Assembly: GCA_036478595.1 (NCBI GenBank)
Contig: JAZGEF010000006.1
Span: 17,714-81,713 of the forward strand
Source: Granulosicoccus sp036478595
Lineage (GTDB): Bacteria; Pseudomonadota; Gammaproteobacteria; Granulosicoccales; Granulosicoccaceae
Length of the DNA stretch: 64,000 nt
Reading direction: 5' to 3'
Of this stretch, positions 10,101 through 17,267 are shown piece by piece. Both the position numbers and the translations under genes were made by a program. Within the stretch, counting starts at the first letter, position 1. Each line of letters opens with the position of its first letter. Below the pieces are notes generated by a model, which was not told the origin of the DNA, ran no database searches, and was given only the letters and a program-made list of their open reading frames with translations.

Positions 10101-10994
10101 GAACTGCTGCAGTTTCTTAGCCCTTCATTAAAAAAGGTATCAGTAGTAGTACCGAACTACAACTATGCTGAGTACATGCCAAAACGCTTGCTGGATGTGT
10201 TTTCTCAAGGTCATCCAGTATTTGAAGTGATTGTATTAGATGATTGCTCAAATGATGAAAGTCTCAGCGTGATTGTTAACACAGCAAAGGAGCTAGGCCG
10301 CGACATACGATTGCTTGTTAGCGAGAAGAACAGCGGCAATGTATTTTTACAATGGCGTAAAGGAGCTGAGCTGAGTCGTGGCACCCATTTATGGATTGCT
10401 GAAGCGGACGATGAATCGAGCGATGCCTTCTTGCGCTCATCGCTTGAAGCGTTTGATGATGACACGGCCCTATGCTTTTGTGATTCGAAGCAGATAGACG
10501 CACATGACAAGATTACGGCTGAGAGCTATGACTATTACTACAAAACTATCGATGGCAGTTTGTTTAACCATTCTTTTAATATGGCTGGCCCTGAATTCAT
10601 TCAAAAGGCCATGTCCGTCAAGAATGTCATCCTTAATGTAAGTTCCGTAGTATGGCGCCAAGATGCGCTGCTGAGCGCGCTGGATTCGGTTCAGGACGAG
10701 CTACCCGAGCATAAGTTGGTGGGCGACTGGCGCCTGTATCTTGAGTTATTGGCAGTGAAAAATAATAAAGTCGCGTATTTGACGCAGTCGTTGAATGTTC
10801 ACAGGCGGCACGAAAGTAGCGTGACAGCTGCACTTGATAAACAGCGTCATTTAGATGAAATTACTGCGATGCATGCAGTTGTAAAAAAAATAAATTTAGC
10901 AGGAAAGGCAGAAATCGCAGAGATGGATCAATACATCGAAGAATTAAGGGTCCAGTTTGAACTTGATGATTCATCTACTAAGGCTGCCGCGTAA
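7191..10994 (+). CDS. Giant multi-domain glycosyltransferase: repeats, WbsX, GT4-like, GT2-like
   Basis: A 1267-residue protein with several sugar-transfer modules. Residues about 44-205 hold four copies of a repeat around FDPxWYxxxY and HYxxxGxxEGxxPN, found at the ends of other surface-glycan transferases. Residues about 273-620 are a WbsX-type (GH99-like) domain with FYLPQFHAFAENDRWWG and NAWNEWAEG. Residues about 624-975 form a GT-B transferase with NVGYADLRKGFDLF and SSREDPYPTVVLEAMN. Residues about 980-1240 form a GT-A family 2 domain with SVVVPNYNYAEYM and ending HRRHESSVT. It probably builds several linkages of the capsule repeat unit; sugar specificity cannot be read from sequence. 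Confidence 0.9.
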   Translation: MLSLPAKYGKSAKRFQKKCMRAIKRTVRPLTIRRDRELIAASGMFDPGWYKQTYKITGNAIRHYCQVGYSEGKQPNSVVNMHWYFNSYPEVRNYAGNPLVHYIRFGEAKNLMPSEFFDPQWYRNEYQLENYDGSMLKHYLHIGRVEGKNPNRLFNCNWYLTRYKDVRMAGIDAVDHFYLTGWRELRKPSMDFETQTYVEQYMGGAAKSNPVTHALSNASFLRENFGVGGGDTAVEGAVSHAPRDMADNIKYFANPGPDFQLAETNGQVGLAARAKTIAFYLPQFHAFAENDRWWGDGFSEWRNVSRGAPRFDGHYQPRIPRDLGYYDLNDGNVLKRQSELALQNGIEAFCFYYYWFDGKRLMDMPLDKFASADLDQEFCIMWANENWTRTWDGFDSEVLIEQSYDDADEDDFIEDTARYFRNDRYMRVNGRPLFILYRPGLIPQAKKTFARWRRKWKDAVGVEPYFLMVQGFGDEDPQPYGLDGAVEFPPHKLCQNMRQIQSELTLIDQSYSGIVHSYNDVIERSLNETPPAFPLIKTVVPHWDNDARREGRGMTLHGSTPDRYGQWLDGAIEYANENPFNDTPMVFINAWNEWAEGAYIEPDVHYGHAYLNATRRAVYGLERNAKKLLLVGHDANRHGAQMLLKSMAEVMTRQFGLDVTILVKDGGSMMSTYKSICTTVLMSEIEGGFRHWALKNKFDTAICNTTVTGDLVPALSDCGIKVVSLIHELPNLIREYELQGNIDNIAGHADHVLFPSEIVERGFASFTDVEVAERHIRPQGTYKEIVFDAESRSELRTELGVLDTDKLVINVGYADLRKGFDLFLQVAMQMVDRRDDIHFAWAGQLAPEMERWVASSIVGTAYQDRIHLVGFTDRMADYYSACDCLYLSSREDPYPTVVLEAMNVGVPVVLYSNTTGFDELLERYGYTCALGNASEAAASIEMALNETGESVKQDRIDYIEENCQFDDYCFELLQFLSPSLKKVSVVVPNYNYAEYMPKRLLDVFSQGHPVFEVIVLDDCSNDESLSVIVNTAKELGRDIRLLVSEKNSGNVFLQWRKGAELSRGTHLWIAEADDESSDAFLRSSLEAFDDDTALCFCDSKQIDAHDKITAESYDYYYKTIDGSLFNHSFNMAGPEFIQKAMSVKNVILNVSSVVWRQDALLSALDSVQDELPEHKLVGDWRLYLELLAVKNNKVAYLTQSLNVHRRHESSVTAALDKQRHLDEITAMHAVVKKINLAGKAEIAEMDQYIEELRVQFELDDSSTKAAA

Positions 10995-11046
10995 TGGGGC
11001 CATAGCCACGCCGCAGTCACGTTGCGAAAATAAACAAGGACCTACT

Positions 11047-11850
11047 ATGACAACCGACAACAAAAAAGCAGCCTTGCCTGATATTTTTATTACAGGCGTA
11101 ATGAAAGGTGGCACTACTATTCTGCACGACTACATTTCGGCGCACCCTAAAATATCTGCCGGTGTACAGAAGGAAATCCATTATTTCTCTTTGCATTACG
11201 ACAAGGGGCCGCAGTGGTATGCAGATCATTTTAAAAACGTTGAGCCTGGCACGCGTACAATAGATGCTAGCCCAACGTATTTTGATACCACGGAAACTGC
11301 TCTAATACCGCGGTTGATTAAAGCCTATACGCCTGATCCGCGAGTCATTGTGATAACGCGCGATCCAATCGAGCGGGCAATCTCGCAATTTGTTCACTTG
11401 AAGGTGACAATGAAGGTCCCTCCCCTACAGGATGTTGAGATTGACGAGTTTTTTGCACAGGATTTTACTGATGCCTACCGACGGACGGGCATATTAGGTT
11501 ACTACCTCAATTTGGTATTAAGCTTTAGCTTGTACACGCGTAAGCTAGTTACCTATCAGCAGCATTTTGAGCCACACCAGTTACTTGTGTTAGATAACAA
11601 AGAACTACGTAATGACACGCCAGCTGTGATGAAGCGTGTATACGCGTTTTTAAATGAAGATTATTCAGCGGACGAACAATTTGGAGTAATTAAGCGTTCG
11701 AACGGCAGCAGCATTAATCAAATTTCGCTTGAAACCTATAACAAATTGGCAGAATTACTTTACCCGGACTACCGCTCGTTTTGTGAGCGTACCGGTATTA
11801 GATTCAGCAAAGTAGAGCATAGCAATGAACAGCATAGCGCAGCAGCCTAG
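11047..11850 (+). CDS. PAPS-dependent sulfotransferase
   Basis: Predicted to transfer sulfate from 3'-phosphoadenosine 5'-phosphosulfate to a carbohydrate hydroxyl or amine. The 5'-phosphosulfate loop is TGVMKGGTTILHDYI near residue 15 and the 3'-phosphate site is VIVITRDPIERAISQF near 100; QKEIHYFS and the C-terminal layout resemble heparan-type sulfotransferases. The start is the ATG at 11047, preceded by AAGGA six bases upstream; an in-frame ATG at 10957 overlaps the previous gene and lacks this support. At 267 residues it is compact but complete. Placement inside the capsule biosynthesis run suggests the capsule is the substrate (inference). Confidence 0.88.
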   Translation: MTTDNKKAALPDIFITGVMKGGTTILHDYISAHPKISAGVQKEIHYFSLHYDKGPQWYADHFKNVEPGTRTIDASPTYFDTTETALIPRLIKAYTPDPRVIVITRDPIERAISQFVHLKVTMKVPPLQDVEIDEFFAQDFTDAYRRTGILGYYLNLVLSFSLYTRKLVTYQQHFEPHQLLVLDNKELRNDTPAVMKRVYAFLNEDYSADEQFGVIKRSNGSSINQISLETYNKLAELLYPDYRSFCERTGIRFSKVEHSNEQHSAAA

Positions 11851-13999
11851 CCCAGTACACGTAGGCAAAGATGGCTGGTTGTTTCTTATAGCAGGCAGCA
11901 ACAACGTCTTAGACCTCTATCGCGATGATTCGTCATTCAGCGATAAACTCGCTCGCCAATGGGTTGAGCTCATACAGACGCGTGATGAAACGCTACAGGC
12001 GATGGATGTGCAGTACGTTCACTTACCTGCACCAGAAAAACTAACCGTATTGCATAAGTTCTACGATGGAGACATCGAGAATATTCACAGTAGCCCGATT
12101 CATCAGCTGGCAGCAAAATACGGAGCTGAAATACCGGCGTTTATCAACCCATTGCCGTACCTTTCGCGGCACATTGATGGGCCGCCTATTTATTGGAAAA
12201 CAGATACGCATTGGTCTTGCTGGGGTTGCTTTGCTGCCTATCAGTTACTGTGTAGCGAGATGCAGATACCCACTAATCGCGAACTTCTACAGTATCCTTA
12301 TGATGAAGGGCAGGTCATGTTTGACTTGGGCGGCAAGTTAGCAACACCGGACCGAGAGACTGGCCGCTTTTATAAATTAGCTAAAAATGCCAAGCGTGTG
12401 TTTGCAAATGGCATGGTGCAGTTTAAAGAGCAAGAGAATCAACTAAACGAGATACATCTGCATGTGGGTTCACATGTGATCTATCGCAATGATTCACCCG
12501 ATGCCGTAAAGCAACGCCTTGTATTATTTGGTGATTCTTTTTCGGAGTATCGGCCACACCTGCTAACAGGAATGTTGGCTGAAACCTTCCAAGAAGTGCA
12601 TTTTATCTGGAACTCCAATATTGACTATGATTACGTAAAGCGTGTTAAAGCGGATATCGTCATTACTGAATTGGCGGAGCGGTTTATGACTACTGTGCCT
12701 ACAGATAAACTCGATATTGAATCGTTTTCAGAGAAGACATTAACAAAGTTTCTAGAAAATCAGAATATGAGCTTTACACCTGAATTTGAAACGCGATTTG
12801 TTGAGCCGTGTGCGAGACTCTCTGGTAAAGCGGATTTAAAGCCGCGGCTAAGGGTTGTTGAAGGTGGCGCTAAAAAAAACAAACTTAGTGAGAACGTATC
12901 CAATCCCTCTGCTAAGCAACCGATAAAAAAGAAGTTTGAAATAAAGCCAACAACAAGCCAAGTAGTGCTGCCTAAAGAAGCCTATCACTGTGCGCCACCG
13001 CAGATGGTTCAAAAAATACCAACTGATGTAGTGCGTGATGAAACTCTGGATATCCGGGCGGTTAGAGTTACTGAGGTTTATAACGCCAAAGTATTTTTTA
13101 CTGGGATAAAGGCGTTAGTGATTGAAGCCGATGGTAATCAGCTGTCACGTCACCGTGTATCTGATGAAGAGGCAAAAGAGCTGCCATGGAATAGCTACAC
13201 ACCATTACCCGGTACGACCGTGTTATTTGCTTTGTCAGCTGGCGCACATTGCTACTACCATTGGATGCTCGACATACTGCCTAAGCTTGGCGTGCTCCAA
13301 AAAGCGGGTTTCAAACTAGCGGACATTGACAATCTACTGGTGCGACAGGCCAGTTCTTCGTTTCAAAAAGATACGCTTATGCATTTTGGTTTTGAGAGTA
13401 ATCGAATCGTTGAAACCAAAGATAACAACCGATTGCTATGTGAGAAGGTCATCATCGTTGATATACAAAATGGTATCAATATGAAGATGAATCGCTTTTT
13501 ACCTGCCTGGTTAAAACATTCATTTCCTGTGCCTATCGAGCCCAAGGTTGAACGTATCAAGCTTTATGTGAGTCGCCCGAAGGGTGTACGCCGAGGGGTA
13601 GAGAACGAAGATGAGTTACTACCGATTCTTGAGCGCTATGGTTATACGGTATTGGCGATGGAAGGTATGTCTGTATCAGCGCAAGCTGCGATTATGGCTA
13701 AAGCTGATGTGCTAGTGTCACCACATGGTGGAGCCCTGACTAATATGGTTTTCTGTAGGCCGGGTATTGATATTATCGAGCTACATGGCCGTCATGTCTA
13801 TCCTTACTATTATGGCTTAGCTCAATTATGTGGGCATAACTATCACGCCACCTTAGAAAATATGGATGACTACACACGATTGGTTTCTCACGACGTGGCG
13901 CATGCCGCTGGCAGTGGTGGGCATCAGAAACAAACTTGTGCATCCTCATTCATTGTTGATATTGAATTATTTGAGGCTGCACTAAAAAAGGTCGACTGA
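11825..13999 (+). CDS. Fusion of AlgX/AlgJ-like SGNH acetyltransferase-type domain with GT61 glycosyltransferase
   Basis: The N-terminal half (about residues 10-300) looks like the SGNH-like domain of alginate acetylation proteins AlgX/AlgJ: VGKDGWLF near the start, the Asp/His pair in DTHW at 127-130 and the Ser in GDSF at 236-239. A lysine-rich linker (about 335-385) leads to a DUF563/GT61 transferase (about 400-724) with HCYYHW, IKLYVSRPKG and SPHGGALTNMVF. The gene overlaps the sulfotransferase by 26 bases, so the two are co-translated. No signal peptide or membrane span is visible, which would put the acetyl-transfer half in the cytoplasm, unlike AlgX. Acceptor and donor are unknown. Confidence 0.82.
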   Translation: MNSIAQQPSPVHVGKDGWLFLIAGSNNVLDLYRDDSSFSDKLARQWVELIQTRDETLQAMDVQYVHLPAPEKLTVLHKFYDGDIENIHSSPIHQLAAKYGAEIPAFINPLPYLSRHIDGPPIYWKTDTHWSCWGCFAAYQLLCSEMQIPTNRELLQYPYDEGQVMFDLGGKLATPDRETGRFYKLAKNAKRVFANGMVQFKEQENQLNEIHLHVGSHVIYRNDSPDAVKQRLVLFGDSFSEYRPHLLTGMLAETFQEVHFIWNSNIDYDYVKRVKADIVITELAERFMTTVPTDKLDIESFSEKTLTKFLENQNMSFTPEFETRFVEPCARLSGKADLKPRLRVVEGGAKKNKLSENVSNPSAKQPIKKKFEIKPTTSQVVLPKEAYHCAPPQMVQKIPTDVVRDETLDIRAVRVTEVYNAKVFFTGIKALVIEADGNQLSRHRVSDEEAKELPWNSYTPLPGTTVLFALSAGAHCYYHWMLDILPKLGVLQKAGFKLADIDNLLVRQASSSFQKDTLMHFGFESNRIVETKDNNRLLCEKVIIVDIQNGINMKMNRFLPAWLKHSFPVPIEPKVERIKLYVSRPKGVRRGVENEDELLPILERYGYTVLAMEGMSVSAQAAIMAKADVLVSPHGGALTNMVFCRPGIDIIELHGRHVYPYYYGLAQLCGHNYHATLENMDDYTRLVSHDVAHAAGSGGHQKQTCASSFIVDIELFEAALKKVD

Positions 14000-14554
14000 T
14001 TTAACCCGGTAGGGTTCATCAGCCAATTTTAAATAGTGTTCGCCGATGTATTCAAGCTAGACATGCTTCAAAAGCCTGGTGCATGGGCCTAGCTGTTGAT
14101 CGATTTGAACACTGTCTGCACCTCCATTCAGCGATGTTGCGGAAGCTACGCAGAATAGGATTGATGGTGTTGGTATGCGGATGAGCCATTGTTGTGTACT
14201 TGGGCAGAGTAGCCGATAACTATGTAAAAAGTGACAAAAAAATGACTGCTTAATTGTGTCAATATCTTATCAAAGAGGCAATTGGTGTGCGCTGTATGGC
14301 CTGAGCGTAGTTAAGGTTGCAAGTTGGGTAGGGCGCGGTACACGTTGCAGATATAAGGCAAGCTTACGCTGCGCAGGATCGTGGCTTGGTAATTGCTCTT
14401 TAAAATTGCCCACCTACATTACTGGGCGGCTTGAAATCACATCTTTTGTTCACTATTTGGCCAGCAGTTGTGGGCCCGAACAACTATATATTACAAGATC
14501 TTTGATGGCCTTAAAGGCCGTTAACTTATTAACCTGATTGGAATATTTTTGATA
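14000..14554 (+). other. Non-coding gap between the two halves of the capsule locus
   Basis: This 555-base stretch has no convincing gene; a 93-codon open frame at 14256-14537 has no family resemblance and no good ribosome site. A small hairpin AACCC/GGGTT sits just after the 13999 stop without a T run. An A/T-rich part at 14225-14265 could hold a promoter for uxs, and a GGCC/GGCC hairpin lies at about 14506-14519. I looked for the JUMPstart/ops element common before capsule genes and did not see GGCGGTAG. Confidence 0.5.
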
Positions 14555-15574
14555 ATGAGCGACATAGCTTCTAACTTAGGGAATGTAATCCGTAAACGCA
14601 TTCTAGTAACAGGCGGTGCAGGATTCCTGGGTTCGCATTTATGCGAAAGAATTTTGGCTGATGGGCACGAAGTTATCTGCATGGATAACTACTTCACTGG
14701 CCGTAAGCAAAACATTCTTCATTTGATGGATAATCCCGCTTTTGAGCTTATCCGTCACGATGTTACCTTTCCAACCTATCTGGAAGTGGATGAAATTTAC
14801 AATCTAGCGTGCCCAGCATCACCAGTGCATTACCAACATGATCCGGTACAAACCACAAAAACGAGTGTGCACGGTGCAATCAATATGTTGGGTTTGGCTA
14901 AACGCACAGGTGCCAAAATTTTTCAAGCCTCTACCAGCGAAGTGTATGGTGATCCAAAAATTCACCCGCAAACTGAAGACTACTGGGGCCACGTTAACCC
15001 AATCGGTTTCCGCTCCTGCTATGACGAAGGCAAGCGCTGTGCTGAAACACTATTTTTTGACTACCACCGCCAACATAATCTACGCATTAAAGTAGGGCGT
15101 ATATTTAATACGTTTGGCCCACGCATGCATCCCTCTGATGGCCGAGTGGTGTCTAACTTTATCGTTCAAGCGCTTACTGGCGAAGACATCACAATTTATG
15201 GCGAAGGCGATCAAACTCGCTCATTTTGTTACTGCCTCGATCTGATCGAAGCGTTTGTACGCATCATGGGTACTGACGATTCGTTCACAGGCCCGGTCAA
15301 TATAGGTAACCCAGACGAATTCACAATTCGACAATTGGCAGAGAAAGTGCTGGAGATGACTAACTCTAGATCAAAACTGGTTTTCAAGGACTTGCCAAGT
15401 GATGATCCGACGCAACGTCGTCCGGATATTACACTTGCCAGAGAAACCTTTGCTTGGGAGCCTATGGTCAAACTTGAAGAAGGTTTGGGAAAAACAATTG
15501 CATACTTCGAAGAGCTCCTACAAGGGCAGAAACTTTCGGAGGCAAGCAAAGCAGTTCTTGGAGCGGTGAAATAA
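14555..15574 (+). CDS. uxs: UDP-glucuronate decarboxylase (UDP-xylose synthase)
   Basis: Extended short-chain dehydrogenase that oxidises and decarboxylates UDP-glucuronate to UDP-xylose using bound NAD. The Rossmann motif is TGGAGFLGSH, the substrate loop is LACPASPVHYQHDP, and the catalytic residues are in STSEVYGDP and YDEGKR, all diagnostic of Uxs rather than UDP-glucose epimerase. The ATG at 14555 gives 339 residues, close to bacterial Uxs proteins; a TTG two codons earlier is less likely. rmlA starts one base after the stop, so both nucleotide-sugar genes are co-expressed. The UDP-glucose dehydrogenase needed for its substrate is not in the window. Confidence 0.94.
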   Translation: MSDIASNLGNVIRKRILVTGGAGFLGSHLCERILADGHEVICMDNYFTGRKQNILHLMDNPAFELIRHDVTFPTYLEVDEIYNLACPASPVHYQHDPVQTTKTSVHGAINMLGLAKRTGAKIFQASTSEVYGDPKIHPQTEDYWGHVNPIGFRSCYDEGKRCAETLFFDYHRQHNLRIKVGRIFNTFGPRMHPSDGRVVSNFIVQALTGEDITIYGEGDQTRSFCYCLDLIEAFVRIMGTDDSFTGPVNIGNPDEFTIRQLAEKVLEMTNSRSKLVFKDLPSDDPTQRRPDITLARETFAWEPMVKLEEGLGKTIAYFEELLQGQKLSEASKAVLGAVK

Positions 15575-15575
15575 A

Positions 15576-16478
15576 ATGAAAGGTATAATACTGGCAGGGG
15601 GATCCGGCACTCGCCTGCACCCCATTACACAAGTTGTATCCAAACAATTGCTGCCGGTATATGACAAACCCATGGTGTATTACCCGCTTAGCACATTAAT
15701 GCTAGCCGGAATACGCGACATCCTCCTGATTTCAACACCACGCGATGTGCCTTTGTTCCAGCAATTGTTTGGTGACGGAAGCAAATGGGGCTTAAACATT
15801 AGCTACACTGTTCAGCCGTCTCCCGATGGCCTAGCACAGGCGTTCATTTTGGGCGAAGATTTTATCGGCGACGACAGTGTCGCACTGGTGTTGGGTGACA
15901 ACATCTTCCACGGCCATGAGCTAAGTAAATTGCTAACTAATGCCTCTCAACAAGAATCAGGCGCCAGCGTATTTGCTTATCGTGTAAGCGATCCGGAGCG
16001 ATATGGCGTTGTGCATTTTGACAAATCAGGCAAAGCGCTTGGCATTGAAGAAAAACCAAAAAAACCGCAATCTAACTATGCTGTTACTGGTCTTTACTTC
16101 TACGACAATCAAGTTGTCGACATTGCAAAAGATATCAAGCCGTCTCCACGAGGCGAGCTTGAAATCACTGATGTAAACAAAGTTTACCTTGAGCAAGATC
16201 AACTGATGGTTGAAGTGATGAGCCGCGGTTACGCCTGGCTCGACACTGGTACCGGAAATTCTTTGCTTGAAGCGGGTCAGTTTGTTGAAACGATGGAGCG
16301 TCGTCAGGGCCTAAAGATCGCTTGTCCTGAAGAGATTTCGTGGCGCAATGGCTGGATCGATGATGGCCAGCTGATGTCACTGGCTCAGCCTTTATCAAAA
16401 AACGGCTACGGCCAATATTTATCAGGATTGTTACTCGAAAACGAGGACAATGTCCTGCCTTTACGCAGAGCCAGCTAA
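15576..16478 (+). CDS. rmlA: Glucose-1-phosphate thymidylyltransferase
   Basis: Makes dTDP-glucose from dTTP and glucose 1-phosphate, the entry to dTDP-rhamnose. The nucleotide-binding signature LAGGSGTRLHPIT is at residues 6-18; SKQLLPVYDKPMVYYPLS, VLGDNIFHG and EEKPKKPQSNYAVTGLYFYD follow as in RmlA. Length 300 is slightly above the usual 290. It is tightly coupled to uxs, while the other three rhamnose genes are at 39980-42605. Confidence 0.96.
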   Translation: MKGIILAGGSGTRLHPITQVVSKQLLPVYDKPMVYYPLSTLMLAGIRDILLISTPRDVPLFQQLFGDGSKWGLNISYTVQPSPDGLAQAFILGEDFIGDDSVALVLGDNIFHGHELSKLLTNASQQESGASVFAYRVSDPERYGVVHFDKSGKALGIEEKPKKPQSNYAVTGLYFYDNQVVDIAKDIKPSPRGELEITDVNKVYLEQDQLMVEVMSRGYAWLDTGTGNSLLEAGQFVETMERRQGLKIACPEEISWRNGWIDDGQLMSLAQPLSKNGYGQYLSGLLLENEDNVLPLRRAS

Positions 16479-16561
16479 CGCAACTCGCATACAACTAACA
16501 CGCTAACGTGTTACTGGCTTGGATCCTGCACTGATCCATTGAATTCTCAAGGATCATTGCA

Positions 16562-17260
16562 GTGTCAGCTGTCTCCCCTACACAAGCCAACTCCTCCTCT
16601 GATTCCACAGTAAACGTGGTTGAGTCGGCGAATGATGCCGATATCAAAACCGTTGCTGAAGACGCTGTGGATAACAGTAACCCAATCAAGACTATTGTCG
16701 ATGAGATAGTAGGTTTGATGGGTTTAACCCATGAAGAGCGGGAAGAGTTGCTTGCTCGTGGTATTCCCTTTCATACCGCCAATATGATGATTGAGATGGG
16801 TACCAACGAGAAGCATGAAGAGCTTGCTGAAGCAAAGAAAACCGCTTTAGCGCTATCCGTTAGGCAATATGGCACGGCTGCAATCACAGCTGAAAAGCTT
16901 GACGAGCGAATCAATGCGCTGGTCGCATTAAAACGTGATACCGGGCTAGCACTCAAAGTTGCGAAGTCAGGTGGGCATGACATGACTGTCATCAACATGT
17001 TAACCATGACTATCCGCCAGAACCCCGGCGACGGTGGTGAAAAGGCTGTTAACACTTATCTTGCCTATGCAATTGCCTGTGACATACCAGTTTCCAAGGT
17101 AGAGCAAATGGTTGCTGATTTAACAGCAAGTCCAAAATCAGTTTTGCCGCAAATTGAGCTGGAGCAAGAGGATGAACGACTTGCGAACAAAAAGAGAATG
17201 ATTTCAGATGTCGCAGTAGGATGTGTATTAGCCCTTATCGCCATGTTGCTATTTACGTAA
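16562..17260 (+). CDS. Unknown tail-anchored membrane protein in capsule locus
   Basis: I do not recognise the family. The 232-residue protein starts at GTG 16562, with AAGGA eight bases upstream. It is Ser/Thr/Asp-rich for the first 40 residues, then mostly helical with many Glu, Ala and Lys, and ends in a single hydrophobic segment (about 214-231, VAVGCVLALIAMLLF) that would place almost the whole protein in the cytoplasm. It sits between rmlA and kpsC with only seven bases to kpsC, suggesting co-expression. A link to capsule assembly at the inner membrane is inference from position. Confidence 0.75.
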   Translation: MSAVSPTQANSSSDSTVNVVESANDADIKTVAEDAVDNSNPIKTIVDEIVGLMGLTHEEREELLARGIPFHTANMMIEMGTNEKHEELAEAKKTALALSVRQYGTAAITAEKLDERINALVALKRDTGLALKVAKSGGHDMTVINMLTMTIRQNPGDGGEKAVNTYLAYAIACDIPVSKVEQMVADLTASPKSVLPQIELEQEDERLANKKRMISDVAVGCVLALIAMLLFT

Positions 17261-17267
17261 TTGGTAA

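Noticed and set aside
14256..14537. 93-codon ORF before uxs
   Set aside because: No family resemblance, odd composition, no ribosome site, and it covers the region expected to hold the uxs promoter.
14000..14554. JUMPstart/ops element
   Set aside because: No GGCGGTAG core was found before either half of the capsule locus.
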